Under the pieces are notes generated by a model, which made no database searches, had not been told where the DNA came from, and saw only the letters and a program-made list of their open reading frames with translations. From Macrocystis pyrifera (taxonomy: Eukaryota; Sar; Phaeophyceae; Laminariales; Laminariaceae), in NCBI GenBank assembly GCA_031763025.1, contig JASSKH010000017.1, positions 10,778,626 to 10,842,625 of the forward strand: DNA of 64,000 bases, given 5' to 3'. The position numbers and the translations under genes were made by a program. Below are positions 23,547-35,407 of this stretch, one piece after another; within the stretch, counting starts at the first letter, position 1; every line of letters begins with the position of its first letter.

Positions 23547-23651
23547 TTACGGGGGTACATAGTTAGTAGGACCTATGGTATACATAAAAAACAATATATT
23601 CACCTATTTTTACTAACAAAATTTGGTCCCGTTAACTATGGACCCCCGTAA
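23547..23651 (+). mobile_element. MITE family 1, copy 6, inside a tandem array
   Basis: Well-preserved ends TTACGGGGG and CCCCCGTAA and the usual core. It interrupts a 42 bp tandem array (23359-23530): a related GTTTGTCCCCTAAAGCGG segment continues directly after it. The array was therefore there first. Confidence 0.82.
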
Positions 23652-24302
23652 TAGTAGTTTGTCCCCTAAAGCGGAACTGAAAGGGTTGATTGATTGAGGA
23701 GTGAGGAGAGCCCCCGCATTCCCCGTGAGGTACGGTACCACTTCTTTTTTTCTTTTTTTCTTTTTTTCTTTTTTTGTACCTGGTATTTATTGTCTATTTT
23801 ACTTTCCAGCCTAACTCGTGGAAGTTTTACCCTCGGCGGTCTTCTTCTGGACGAGCCGTGGTCACAGGTGTCGTCCCTTCTCCCCCCCGGTACGTGCCTT
23901 TGTTTTTCTGTTCCCAGATATAAGGAAACATTTGTATTGCATATTTTATATTAATGTAGACGCGTTCTACGGTAGAGGTCGCACATTTCCGTTAAAGTAC
24001 TTTATCTGAATGACGGGGTTCCTTAGCCCAAAATCGTCGGAGTGCCAATCGTGTTTCGAAAAATGACATTTTTTGTGTACTTGGCCCATAGGATTATTAT
24101 TATTCATCGGGATGCAATTTGATTTTTGCGGAAGTCAGCTTTTGGGTGAGGTATGGAGCTCCTTAAGGTCAAGTGAGGAGCCTCAGAAAATAAAAAAACG
24201 GTGAAATTCCGTCGTAGAACGCCTCTATACTAAAGGTACTTACATTTACAGTAGGGACAGAGTGGGATACCCCCATCATGACACACTATTGATAGTATAT
24301 TA

Positions 24303-24406
24303 TTACGGGGACCATAGTGAATAGGACCTACGGTACACACAAAAACCTATATATTTCCCTATTTTTACTAACAATGGTTGGTCCCATTTACTATGGTCCC
24401 CCGTAA
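24303..24406 (+). mobile_element. MITE family 1, copy 7
   Basis: Close to consensus: TTACGGGGACCATAGTGAAT at the left, GGTCCCATTTACTATGGTCC then CCCGTAA at the right. The flanks carry TATTA-type sequence on both sides, so a TA target is possible but cannot be told from the inverted repeat itself. Confidence 0.83.
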
Positions 24407-24707
24407 ATAGTGCTGTACAGCAGTTTGATTGACCTACAGCTGTATGTAGTATATCAGGTATAGAACACCAATATAGATAGACCCGCGAAGACGAAATAGG
24501 CTACTGTAACACGAGCGCGTAAGAAATGAAGGCCCACTTTTTGAGGAAGACTCGTACTGCAAGAAAAAATGGGACTGGGAAGTCGTGCTCAGCGGCGAGC
24601 GCTAAAGCTCGATCCTCTACACGAAAGCCTATGCTCGACGTTGTTTAAGGATGTTGTCACGAAAAGGTTCTCTACGAAAGGCATTGCTCGTATTATATAT
24701 ACTATTA

Positions 24708-24818
24708 TTACGGGGGGCCATAGTTAGTAGGACCTACGATGCACACAAAAACCTGTATATTTACCTATTTTTACTAACAATATTAATATTTGGTCCTATT
24801 TACTATGGACTCCCGTAA
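24708..24818 (+). mobile_element. MITE family 1, copy 8
   Basis: Consensus ends TTACGGGGGG and TCCCGTAA, with a slightly longer core near TAACAATATTAATATTTGG. It lies only 300 bases from copy 7 in the same orientation. Confidence 0.82.
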
Positions 24819-24819
24819 T

Positions 24820-26740
24820 AGTAAGTGTTTTTGCCGGGCACATGCTGCTTGCTTTCTGCTTTTGCTGTGCTCAGCAGGTGTGTGCCCATGGCGGTACGCG
24901 GCAGGCGCTACTTCTGTAAGAGAGTTCTGTTTGGCTCGTAAGGCTCGCGGCTTATTGTGATGTCAACATTGAGCCTGTACCCGTAGGCTCTCAAAGGCCA
25001 TTATCTACTGGTAGGATTGAGAGTAGATTTCCTCGCTGAGTACGAATATTTTCTGCCTGTTTCTTGAACTTTACAATCAACCTCAGCCTGAATTTATTCA
25101 AGTCTCAAATTCTCAACACGTGTCGGGTACTGTATTTGGTCCGGGTACAGCAGTTTTTGCAGATTGTTTTATTTTGTCAATTTTGTCTTGTGTATGTACG
25201 GCGATAACCGCTACCATTATTTTGTTGCTATTAGGAGTAGATTATCAATGTAACCGTACTCGTAGTGCATACGGTCTGCACGTGTTTGGAACAGAAAATT
25301 TTATGATATAATCTTGTGCCTATTGCAGTTTATAGAACTCGCCAGGCAACCCACCTATACAGCAGGACTGCAAATTTCCGAGTCTCAAGTGTCTTGGTGT
25401 TGACCTATACGAGTAGGAATCTCGACGACGGAAACCAAGCCCAATGTGTCCGATCAAAAACGCAATAGTGCACACTTGGGTTTGTGGTTGTACAAAAAAT
25501 GCAATGATGTACATAGGACAGCGGTTTTGGTATAATGGTCAAGAAAAAGAGGTGGTGTATGCAAATGGTTTTGGTGGTTGAAAAAAAAACTGCGGTATGC
25601 GCAAGTAGTTTGGACAGTCAGAGAAGCAATGTGTACTCGTACCTTAGTAAGTGCCTGGTACTCGTAGTGGTTTTGGTAGGCGAGAACATTTTAGATTGAA
25701 TAAGGAATGATCAAGTGAGAGTGTGTTACATTATCTCTAATTTTTTTAGTAGTATTCAATTGCTTAATTCAACTCGGGGGTAGTTCCAAAAATACGATAG
25801 AATGAATATTCTCAAACAGTAGTTGCCGAGTGGTCGAACTGGGCAGTTAATTACTCGACTGCGGAGCAATGTAACCCGGGGTCGATTCACCCAGATACCT
25901 TTTTTCGGTGTCCTTTTTTTTCCGTTTGAATGCGCTACTCGTCTCTCCTCTCCGTCTTGTTCCCTGCCGGGCACGTGTTAGTTATAGACGCCAGCAGTAC
26001 AGTAGTTTGGCGTCTGTGTTGAAAAAAACAAAATGTGCCGGAAAAATAGTGCCCTTTTACGTCCATATATTGGGATTTTGATTACTTTTTCCGGGAACAT
26101 ACTTCGAAGTATTTGCTTTTATGCAAATTTAACTTTTTTTTCAGCTCTTGGAGCGTTCTTGAATAGAGCACAGGTATGCTTCACCAGAAGTCCATTCCTC
26201 CATCTAACCTTTTAATAGGGGCAGGCAGAGTAAGGCAATTCCGCTCCACTGCAGTGGTGACGCTTTGTTGTGTACCGGTTCCTACCGTGTGACACGCAAG
26301 TTTTTTTTGTTTTTTTTTCTTTCGATGCAAGATAAGACACCCTCGAACAAGTTCCCGAGCTGTCCCTTTCGCGCTCAACTAAGCCCACTGCACATACTGG
26401 TATGTTAAGACCTAAGGTTAATGGTAAGAATAGGTAAATGCTATCAGGTATCCAATTAACGAAGTGTCTCGGAGTCCATACGCTGTATGCCAGCTGCCCC
26501 ACGACCATCGCTTTCAATTTTCACCAAGTTTTATAACCTGCGGTTTCGTCTTTTCTTTGATTGCGCGAATATGACAAAAGCAACCAATTAAAATAAAGTC
26601 TGTCGTGACTTGCTGTGTGAGGTATTCAAGCTGAACCGTTATTTCTACCCAAGTACATCAGTACACCTATTATTATGTCTCATGCCCTAGGTTTACCTAT
26701 AAGGTATCTAAAGCAAAATTAAAAAAAAAAAACTTGTCCT
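24820..26740. other. Gene-poor stretch
   Basis: No supported gene. It holds only the tRNA-like sequence at 25815-25902 and scattered near-matches to TACCWGGTA (for example 25659). Confidence 0.5.
25815..25902 (+). repeat. tRNA-like sequence (SINE head or tRNA pseudogene)
   Basis: TTGCCGAGTGGTCGAA resembles the A-box/D-arm of Ser or Leu tRNAs. GGGGTCGATTCACCC resembles the B-box/T-arm, about 55 bases downstream, and a T run follows. The two ends do not pair as an acceptor stem, so I do not call it a functional tRNA. Confidence 0.45.
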
Positions 26741-26746
26741 AACGGA

Positions 26747-27038
26747 CAAAATGACAAAAAACGGCACACCATTTATTTTTTTTCCAGTTAACGGTACAAA
26801 AAATCAAACCAGGAAATCAGGGTACACTAAACCCAAGTTGGATGACGTTTTCTGTCAAGGTATACCGTTGTATGGCGTAATATCCATGCCCGTCCGTCCA
26901 AGTCGCCAAAATGACCAGAAACGGTACACCAGTGTATTTGTTTTGCCATTTTACGGTACTAAAAAATAAAACGGGGTGATCAGGGCACACCAAACCCAAG
27001 TTAGATGACGTTTTCGGTCAAGATTTACCGTTTTCTGG
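26747..27038 (+). repeat. Direct repeat, two units of ~130 bp
   Basis: Units at 26747-26873 and 26907-27038 share AAAATGAC, ACGGTACACCA, TTTTACGGTACTAAAAAAT-like sequence, CACCAAACCCAAGTT and GATGACGTTTTCGGTCAAG. Moderately diverged. Confidence 0.75.
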
Positions 27039-27144
27039 TAAAAAAGCAATGTCGGGTGTAGGTTATAATTACGAACAAAAACCACGTTCATGAATACAAG
27101 CGCCTTCTTGTACTCGTACATATACGAACACACCAGGTACGAGT

Positions 27145-28660
27145 CAAGCGTAGCTTATGTTTCTGAAGAAAGTTTATTGCGTGCGTGTACTTAGAGCACG
27201 GCACCGCGGGCGAGCCCGGCGCCGTCGCGGGTGTCAGCGGATGCTGGCGAGTAGAGGGGTAGTTGCAAGGAGCGCAGTCGCCGTTTTCGTGGCTAGGCGT
27301 CGCGTGTGCCTCGAGACACGAGGGAAGCACGAATGGGCTCTGTCTGGCCTCCTTGTGAGGCTCCGCTTATTTCATGTACGAGTATACAAGGGTCGTTTTG
27401 ATATGCAAAAGAAAATTCAAGCGGTGCTTATTTTTGCGACCAAACTGAAGTTGACAGAGAGATCGACGCAGTCTAAGCACCAACTTTGTCGAGCTTGTGA
27501 ACGAGTGGTGACCACCGGGCTTCACGCGGGGCGGGCGACGGGGCTCACTGTGGCAAAGAGGGAGGAAAGCTTTGCCCGGACCGGTGGTGAGGTGGTCGCG
27601 AGACGGGCGGGCGGCGTACGAGGCTGAGAGAAAAGCTCTGCTGTTTGTTTTTTTTTTTTCATTTTTTTTTTTAACCGGTGCAAGGTGTTCCAATCAGGCA
27701 GATATTACATGAGAGGGGACGGGGGGGGTTCTTTCCGCACTTTTTCGTACGTCTTTTATGCGAATAGTCAAGCGTAGCTTATATTTCTGAACAAAGACCT
27801 CACGAATGACAAAATTACCAAAAAAGGACGAAACCGAGGAAAAACGTTGAGAATTGGCAAGAAAAGCGAAAACCAAAAATAATCTGAAGAAATCGAAAAA
27901 ACTGATGAACCCAAACTCGAAAAAAATGGAGAATAATCAAAACTGAGCGAGATTTCACAGAAAGACGTTAAGAATCGGCAAAAAAAAAACGAAAACGAAT
28001 CAAAGAAAAAAATCGGAAAATTTGATTGACAATAGCTCAAAAAAATAAATAATAAAAACAAAATAAAAAATCGGAAAAATTGATGGACAAAAAATAAAAA
28101 AAAATATTATCAAAAGTGAACGAGATATTTATATTCGCGAAAAACGGATGAAAATGGTGAAATAACCTCAAAAATTGGGTAAACATCGTAAATTCTTCTG
28201 AAAACGAACATGCAAGCGGTGCTTGACGTGCGTTCCCTTCCACAACTCATACGAACAGGTGAGCGTAGCTCATATTTCTGAATAAGTACCTCACAAATGA
28301 CATAAATAGCAAAAACGGATGAAAAAAATCGCAAAAATAGGGTAATAAACATGGTGAATTCTTCGAAAACGAACATGCAAGCGGTGCTTTACGTGCGTCC
28401 GTATCTATAACTCCGGACCATACCTGCGTACTGCTAACTCGCATACAAACCATCACAAAAGCAGGACGAGACTCTACGGAATAACGTTTAGAATCGACAA
28501 AATGCAAAAAAAATACACCAAAACAAAAAAAAAACAGGCAAACAAATCGAACAATTCGATCGATTTAAACTCCAAAAAAAAAAAAAAGAAAAGATTTCAA
28601 ACTGAGCGAGACAATCGCAAAAAACGAATAAAACGATTTAAAAATCGTAAAATTGGGGGT
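27145..28660 (+). repeat. A-rich degenerate repeat region
   Basis: Contains three copies of AGCGTAGCTTATATTTCTGA-like sequence (27147, 27768, 28262) and three of ATGCAAGCGGTGCTT-like sequence (27400, 28208, 28375). These are separated by A-rich DNA made of AAAATCG/AAAAACGAA units. Frames open on either strand are low-complexity. Confidence 0.55.
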
Positions 28661-28731
28661 AAACATCGTGACTACGACTACTGCTGTACGTGTAAATGGA
28701 TGTTCTACGTGCACCCGCTCGAGGATGTATG

Positions 28732-28880
28732 TAAGTTTCGTGTAGGGTGTTGTACGTCTAGTGCTGTCTTGTGTTGAGCCAACAGAACAGGTAGGAAAAG
28801 TGCGTACGCATGTGTATGAATTTAAGTTTAGTGTAGGGTGTTGTACGTGTAGTGCTGTCTTGTGCTGAGACAACAGGTAT
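28732..28880 (+). repeat. Tandem duplication, ~90 bp
   Basis: TAAGTTTCGTGTAGGGTGTT and GTACGTCTAGTGCTGTCTTG recur about 90 bases on as TAAGTTTAGTGTAGGGTGTT and GTACGTGTAGTGCTGTCTTG. Confidence 0.8.
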
Positions 28881-29474
28881 AATAATACAGCAATTAAATG
28901 TCCATAGTATCCGTATATGAAGCCAGCAATTTCCCGTCCGACAATGTGCGGCATGAAGGAAGAGTTTCATCGTCCATCGCTCATAAAATCTCAGGAAGGA
29001 AGGCTGAAGGGAAATAATGGTGACTCCCAAGAAAAAAAAGGCCGACTGCGACAAAAGAGTTAAAACAGCCCACGACAACAACGAACGGCGTACAACAACA
29101 AAGAAAGGACGGCAGACAACCTATATACCATTCTACACCAGGTCGAAACAAGACTACAACAGTGATACCGCAGTACTACAGACTTCTCCATACATACCCA
29201 CACAACCCGCGGCACCTTTTTTGCATCCAAGCACAGGTCACCCCATAGCGTTCGGGTTATAGGGTTTGGGTTGGGGTCGGGTGGTCAGCGTGTACTGTAT
29301 AAGCATGCCTGGTATCTCCTATTATCACTTCTTCTGAAAACCCACACAACGAACAATAAACAGCAGCAACGGCAGCGTCTTCAAACACGTAAAATTATAC
29401 CAGGTACCTAGCAAATATCTGTGTCGCGATAGAATTTCCGTACCTCCGTCCAACCTTGCATTAAATGGTAACAC

Positions 29475-29515
29475 CTAGGGAACAGCAGGGCAACCCTTGC
29501 CATGCTCTACAATTA
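29475..29515 (+). repeat. Dispersed short repeat (AGGGAACAGCAGGGCAAC)
   Basis: AGGGAACAGCAGGGCAACCC followed by TTGCCATGCTCTACA. Near-copies lie at 48246-48290 (AGGGAACAGCACGGCAACAC, then a CATTGGCGCTGCTCTACA stretch) and about 40470-40515 (GGAACGGCAGGGCAACGC, then TTGGCACTGCTCTGTA). Confidence 0.6.
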
Positions 29516-30534
29516 TTTATCCTACAGTAGAGAGATATGAATTTCTGTGGTGACAGACTGAGACAGCGAAAAAAAACCGCAATAGAGTCGCAAATTAATC
29601 GAGGTAGAGGAAGCGAAATGCCAGCGTACCGAGTACGAAAATACAGCACTACAAACCAGACCAGAAAATGAAAACCAGAAGACATTACGCGAAAAACAGT
29701 TATATGAAATGATACAAGATACAAACGGCGCGAGAAGATGAGAAAGGCTGCACGTTAAAAAGCATACCTGGTACGTACTGAAGAGGAATAGATGGTTGCT
29801 GCGCGGACGAAGCAACGCTCGAATCAATTCAGTCGGCATACAAACAAACAAGCACATGTCTATTCTACGCTGCGGAATGGATTTTTTTTTTTCAATGCGG
29901 TTTGTCTCAACCCCCCCTCGGCACATAATCAATCAATACATGCTGGATTGAAAATTGTCGTGCATAATTCAGTGTCTCTACCGTCCAACCAACCACTAAA
30001 AATCCAGATCTCCAAGGAGGATACAAAAAAAAACTAAAAAACTAAAAACGTGCACACGCCGATGCCATTGATTGGCACTGCATTACATACCAGTCGTGAT
30101 AACGTAATGATAACTTTTTGAAAAAATGGTCGGGAAACGCGTGACTCGATTGTCACTTCGACAAAAAAAAAAGTTGTTTTCCCACTTGTTCCCCAAGCAA
30201 TCCATCCGCCCACTCGCCCTCTGCTATCTTCGGTTGAGGAAGTTGCCGACCCCATTGCTCGCTCTTGAGGCGAGTCCGGGGCCGCTCTCTTGATCTCCGC
30301 TGCGGGGGTCGTCGCCGGTCTCCTCGCGATAGCTGCGACACCTGCGGAGGCCGCGAAATACTCGGTTTGAAAGCGGTGGAGGCCCCAGAAATCTACGAGA
30401 GTGAAACGCTTGACTGCAGCGCGGGGCGCACTCTTCGGAAAGAGACCGCGGCGGGCGCGCGCGCTCGCTCGCCGACCCGACAAGCATCGCTCCAATTTAT
30501 TTGCTTCCGCGTTGTTGCTGCTGCTGCCTGCTAT

Positions 30535-30572
30535 GGTGGTGGTGGTGGTGGTGGCGGCGGCGGTGCTGACGC

Positions 30573-30633
<61 letters not shown>
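30535..30633 (+). repeat. (GGT)n followed by (CTG)n microsatellite
   Basis: GGT repeats at 30535-30560, then about 19 perfect CTG units at 30576-30633. Lies within module B. It gives long homopolymeric frames on both strands that are not genes. Confidence 0.95.
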
Positions 30634-30634
<1 letters not shown>

Positions 30635-31374
30635 GATTCTTTACTGTGGCTACTGCTTCTCTTCGGGCGGGGTCAGCGACGATGCCTTCACGTGCGCCAT
30701 TCAGCCAGCCATCGGACTGGGAGGACGGAACTTCACAGAGGTGGGGAATGGGGGGAGAGAGTGGTTAAAACCTCGGCGTTACGAACAGAACAGACAAAAC
30801 CAGGGCGGTGGGGCCTCTACGACGGCTGAAAAAAAATAGGGCCACCCTCCTCGCCGCTTGCCGTCGCGGCCGTGTCAATTTTTTATGCGGCGCTCATTCC
30901 AATATAAGAACGGGGATTGTGTCAAAAACGACGAACCAAGACAAAACCCGGAGATGTCTTTCCTTCTGTCCTAGTAATAGTACCAGGTATGTCCTTTTTT
31001 ATTTAACGTGTGTTTTTTTCGTTGTTTTCTATACGTACATCTATTTTCATTTTTGTTTCATTTTTTTCGTTTTCCATTTTTTTTTGTTAATTGTATATAT
31101 TGTTTTCTGATTTTTATTTTGTCTATATTTCCATTTTTGTTTCATTTCCTTTTCTCAATCCTCATATTATTTTTCTTGAGTTACTTTTGTTGATCCGTAC
31201 AGACATCTTTTTTTTTTGCGGTAAAAAATTGTTCGCCCTGTTGCCGTCGCTCCCAAAAAGGCGCGCGGGAGCGAGCGCGTTCAGGAAGGGATAAAAACGA
31301 GAACAAAACCAACATCATCCCGCGCGGGAGAGATAGAAAACTTGAGCAAAAAAAAAACGCGGGGAATCGTGGAC

Positions 31375-31690
31375 GATGTATTTGCGTATACAGTTGAGGC
31401 CAAAATTTCGGCGAGAGAGATAAGCGAGACAACAATTGCTTCGAGGCAAATGAAGCGACAAAAAAATCGGGGAGATTTAAGACGGTGAAGATTGAGGCAA
31501 AAAAAAATGCGGCGAGATTGTTGCTGTTAAAATTGAAGCGATATTATTTCGGTAAAAATGGGGGCGGAAAAAAAACTGCTGCAAGACTTCCAGCGAAAGA
31601 TCGCGTAGAGTATAATAAATGAAAGATTGCGTAGAGTATATGAAGTTAATTTGGCCAAAATCGATGCGAGCCTTTTGACTGTTTTTGGGC
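31375..31690 (+). repeat. Degenerate short repeats in module B
   Basis: Same kind of GAGGCAAAAAAAAATGCGGC and GCGAGA repetition as at 19135-19440. Includes a direct repeat of AAGATTGCGTAGAGTATA near 31595-31640. Confidence 0.55.
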
Positions 31691-31694
31691 AAAC

Positions 31695-31763
31695 TACAGT
31701 CCCGTTTTGGGGGTCAAAGCACTCAGATTATCAGTAGTTTGTCCCCATAGCGGGACTGCAGTA
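31695..31763. repeat. Short palindromic element of the GTCCCG/CGGGAC type
   Basis: A 69 bp inverted repeat: TACAGTCCCGTTTTGGGGG at the left, GTCCCCATAGCGGGACTG then CAGTA at the right. It resembles 11455-11522. Very small MITE or a recombination product; non-coding. Confidence 0.6.
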
Positions 31764-31777
31764 CACCAGGTATACTA

Positions 31778-31880
31778 TTACGGGGGACCATTGTAAATAG
31801 GACCAAAATTTGTTAGTAAAAATAGGGAAATATATAGGTTTGTGTTTGCCGTAGGTCTTATTTGCTATGGCGCCCCGTAA
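31778..31880 (-). mobile_element. MITE family 1, copy 9 (inverted, nested in module B)
   Basis: Reverse orientation: TTACGGGGGACCATTGTAAA to CGCCCCGTAA. It is inserted in the 30.1-32.1 kb composite module, beside a 69 bp palindromic element (31695-31763) and a TACCWGGTA-like site. Module copy A at 17.9-19.6 kb lacks all three, so they arrived after the two copies parted. Confidence 0.8.
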
Positions 31881-32119
31881 GAACAGTACCAAAAGGGATT
31901 AGGCCGAAAACTGGGTCGAAATTTGAGGCGGACAGTGGCGAGGCGAAGGGGGAAGAGACCACGTACATACTCCACCCTAAATCGGGAGGATCGATGGCCT
32001 ACATACAGTGCAGCGTGACGTTGGCGCGACGGGTGGGGATAGTCCCTGCTGACAGTTTTGTTGACAGTTTTATTATTGGCAAATTTGAGGGCACAATATG
32101 GTGGGAGAAAACAGTTTGA

Positions 32120-35100
32120 GTCGAGTACGATATGCGAACATCGGCCCTCAGCGACACCATCCTGGTTGTGCGTGCGCGTGCAAAATTACGTGTACTACTG
32201 CGTATGAAATTATTGCCTACGGTGTATTTTTGTCGACCTCCCAGACATGACGCTAACCAGATACCGAGTCCTCTTGTTAAACCTGATGGTTCTGTAGGGA
32301 GGGAAAAAAAAACGCCTCTGAGTTGGTAGGGCGCGGTCTGTCTGCGGGTGGGGCTACGGTTGTCAGGTGTTGTTCTCGTCAAGCGTTGCATTTTTGGTCC
32401 GTGGCCTAATGATGCCTATATGAAGGTTTCCGTTTTTTTTTCTGACAGCTCCATTTTTACTATAAGCTGGCTCCATCGTATAGTGTTTTATCACCAATGA
32501 CTTTTACTATGGCTACGCATCGGAATGGTGGGGATGGCAAGTGCTGCTTGCATGCACCCACCCCGCCGCTCGTCCCGACGTGTTATTTTCTTCGCCTGAT
32601 CCATTGATTGACGTACTTTTCCCTACCCGGTAGCTGGTAAGATGCTGACGTACGAAGTAGGTGACGTAGCTGGGTGCGGGGATTGATTTCGCTGCCGCAC
32701 CTTCGCGTGTGGTTCTTGTGTCATATTTTTGTGTAGCTCTATGCAGGCAGCATTTGTCCACATTTCTTTTTTTTGACTAAAACTATCCGAGTGTGTGATG
32801 TGGTATTATTAATTGTGTATGATCGTGTCCTCGGGCTTCCTCACTATTGTTCCGCAAGCTCCCGTGAAGCTTGCACATCTGTCTTTCCCCTGATGCGCGT
32901 TAGCCTTTTGCTGGCCGCGTGCTGTGCTTGTTCAGCAGAGACCTTGTTTTATGTGGCTGCTAACTGTGTCACGATTGTTCCTCATCTGGTTTTAAAAGTG
33001 AATTGTTGATTTGTCTTGGGGACTTAAGAGGTCAAAATGGACCCTAAAAATATCAAGTGCAGTGTATCATCTCGATCGCAGCAACCAACGGGGGCTGCTG
33101 CTGCGCTGGGGAAGATGATCAGTGTACTGTCCGAACTACTGTACTTGATACGATGCAGGGGGCTCTACGTCACGCTCGCGGCATGGTACTACTGAACATG
33201 CTGCTGCGCGCTTACACATAAACGATGTTCATCACCCCGAAGCATGGCGAGTACGTCACTATCTCATGACAGATCGTATCACACAATTATCGTTCATCAA
33301 GCGCAAGTGTTGTGCTATCAATATAATGTGTGAAAGTTTGCATGGCCGCTGGTGCGGTGGGTGGAATTTTTGTACACGACCTTTTGCCTGCAGGCCAGAA
33401 AGTGACGTCGAGTTTTGAGGGAACCCATCCTTTTTTCTTGTGATCATTATTTGTGTTTGTTTTTTTTCCATCGAACGCCGACTAGCCCTTTCATTTCTGA
33501 TCCAACGTCGCCAAAGACCCGGACACTAAATACAGGCAAGCGAAACCGATACAAGCTCCGCCTAACATCACGCATGTGGTCACGAGAAGAATATCGCGGT
33601 TACCCATGTGAACTTTACGCGGGCACCGTTGTCTCCCACAACTGTCTAGACATGTACCGCTGTTGCCGCTTGCCGCTCAAATTACACTTTCCGCTCATGT
33701 CCATTAACGTTCGGATATGTGCCGCCGTTTGTGCGGTTACTGGTGTCCTACCGTCGAAAATTATTATTAACACCGTCTTCGATTGCCGTCCGGACACTTT
33801 TACCGCCGTGTGCCGCTCTTTGTTTTTTTTTGTCGGTGTGTCTGTCGTCATCTTGTGCTATTATTACCATTCAGACGCGTTGTACGAACATGCATGCCTG
33901 TTTGAGCCGCTTACAATCTACCCCTTGGCTAATCAGAGTGCATGAATCGCTTCACTATCAACTCTTGACTAGTAATGGCTCTACTCAAGAATTTATTGGG
34001 TTTCTACCCACTCAGTGGGGTTTCTATACACGGGGTACGGGGGCAAAGGAGGCTACGGTCCCTTGATTGGCCGTCCCGTACACTCAACTAAAGTAATATA
34101 CCAGGTATCTGGTAATAGTAGTATAGACCTTCGACCGAATGAGGCCTGGAAACGCCGTGAAGGGCTATTAATGTTAATAGTTTCCTACATAGTACGTAAA
34201 TACTCGGTAGCATAATTCAGTATTTTTTCTGTATGCCGCCGCATTCTGTTCCGTTATCGCCCAAAATCAGTAAGCGGTGCATACTAGTACTGCTGCTGCC
34301 ACTATTGCTCCTACTCCACTAGTTTTTACTACTGCTATTATGCTAACATTTGTGTGTGGTTACATGAGTGTATTCTCCCTCGCCGAAAAGCGGGAATAAA
34401 ACTCAAGCTATTATGTACGTAAAGGAATGATGCGGTTCGGTGAAGAGAGTCGACGGCCTGTGGGGATCCCAAACCCCACGTGGTTATTCGAAGAAGTGGT
34501 TGACGCACACGGTGTACAAGACGAATAATACTGACAACAGCAACCCTACGCCAGTCAGAGCAACCCTAACGCTGACCCTGAGCCAATCAGATCAAATGTC
34601 GAATACGAGGTGAGCTGTGCTGGACACCACATTCCCCTGGTCCAGACGTACACCAACGTGCGCCCTTACGGTTTCACTTCGAAAGAAAATCAATTTCCTC
34701 CGTGTTCGATTGCCGCCCATGTACATATTGTTGTTATAGTGTATGTACACAACATATATATGAGTACATAACTGGTGCACACACCGCCGTGTGTCGTCGT
34801 CGTTCCCGTCTCGAACAAGCTTATCGTCGTATTGGAAAAAATTCCGTACAAAAACAGCACCGGCCCTCATCATATTAAGCCAGGACACGCTGGCTGGGTC
34901 AAGCTACGGTAGAGCTGTCGTTTGAGAAGGGCGTGTTTCCCCGCTATTTGGAGGGAACACAATTGTTTAATAATCACCAAAATGTGGTGTGTGATGCTGT
35001 TAGACGGTAGCACTCTGGCCGGAAATTTAAGTACCGATTGGTATTCATTTTACTGTCTGCACGCTCCTTATATTCCCGACCAGAGTGGTACTGTATTTTA

Positions 35101-35400
35101 GGGGCTGACATGGTTTTTGGGTCCATCGTGGGTTGTGATTAGAACATTGGCCCACCCGTAATAGCTTCAGTGTAACCGCTGCTGAAAAAACTATTTCCTC
35201 TTCTTTCTTGAGGCATGCCAGCCTGACCATCAGAGGATTGGTGGTGTATGATATGCTGCCGCCGTGTGCCGTTCGGAATAGAGTCCTGTCATTTACCGCT
35301 GTCTAGTTTTGGTACTGGCAGTTCTATAGTTTTCTATTGATGTGTACTACTTTCGGTATGAATCAGCTTGCCTTCTGACGATGTACGAATGTGCATATAT
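32120..35400. other. Gene-poor stretch
   Basis: A 176-residue open frame at 33415-33945 has no recognisable domain and no plausible splice context, so I leave it out. A TACCWGGTA site lies at 34099. Nothing else supported. Confidence 0.5.
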
Positions 35401-35407
35401 ATCAGGG

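Larger units (their letters stand above)
30130..32110 (+). repeat. Composite module, copy B
   Basis: Partner of 17925-19600 in the same orientation, about 12 kb away and strongly diverged. It carries an expanded (GGT)n/(CTG)n tract (30535-30633) where copy A has only a CTG-rich stretch. It also has two later insertions: the palindromic element 31695-31763 and MITE copy 9 (31778-31880). Confidence 0.65.

Noticed and set aside
25815-25902. Functional tRNA gene
   Set aside because: A and B boxes are good but the acceptor stem does not pair.
26400-26450. Degenerate MITE family 1 core
   Set aside because: GACCTAAGGTTAATGGTAAG and ATAGGTAAATGC are only loosely similar and the ends are missing.
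27157-27627. Arg-rich 156-residue frame
   Set aside because: Overlaps local repeats and has no recognisable domain.
33415-33945. 176-residue + frame
   Set aside because: No domain, no splice context, composition like the surrounding DNA.
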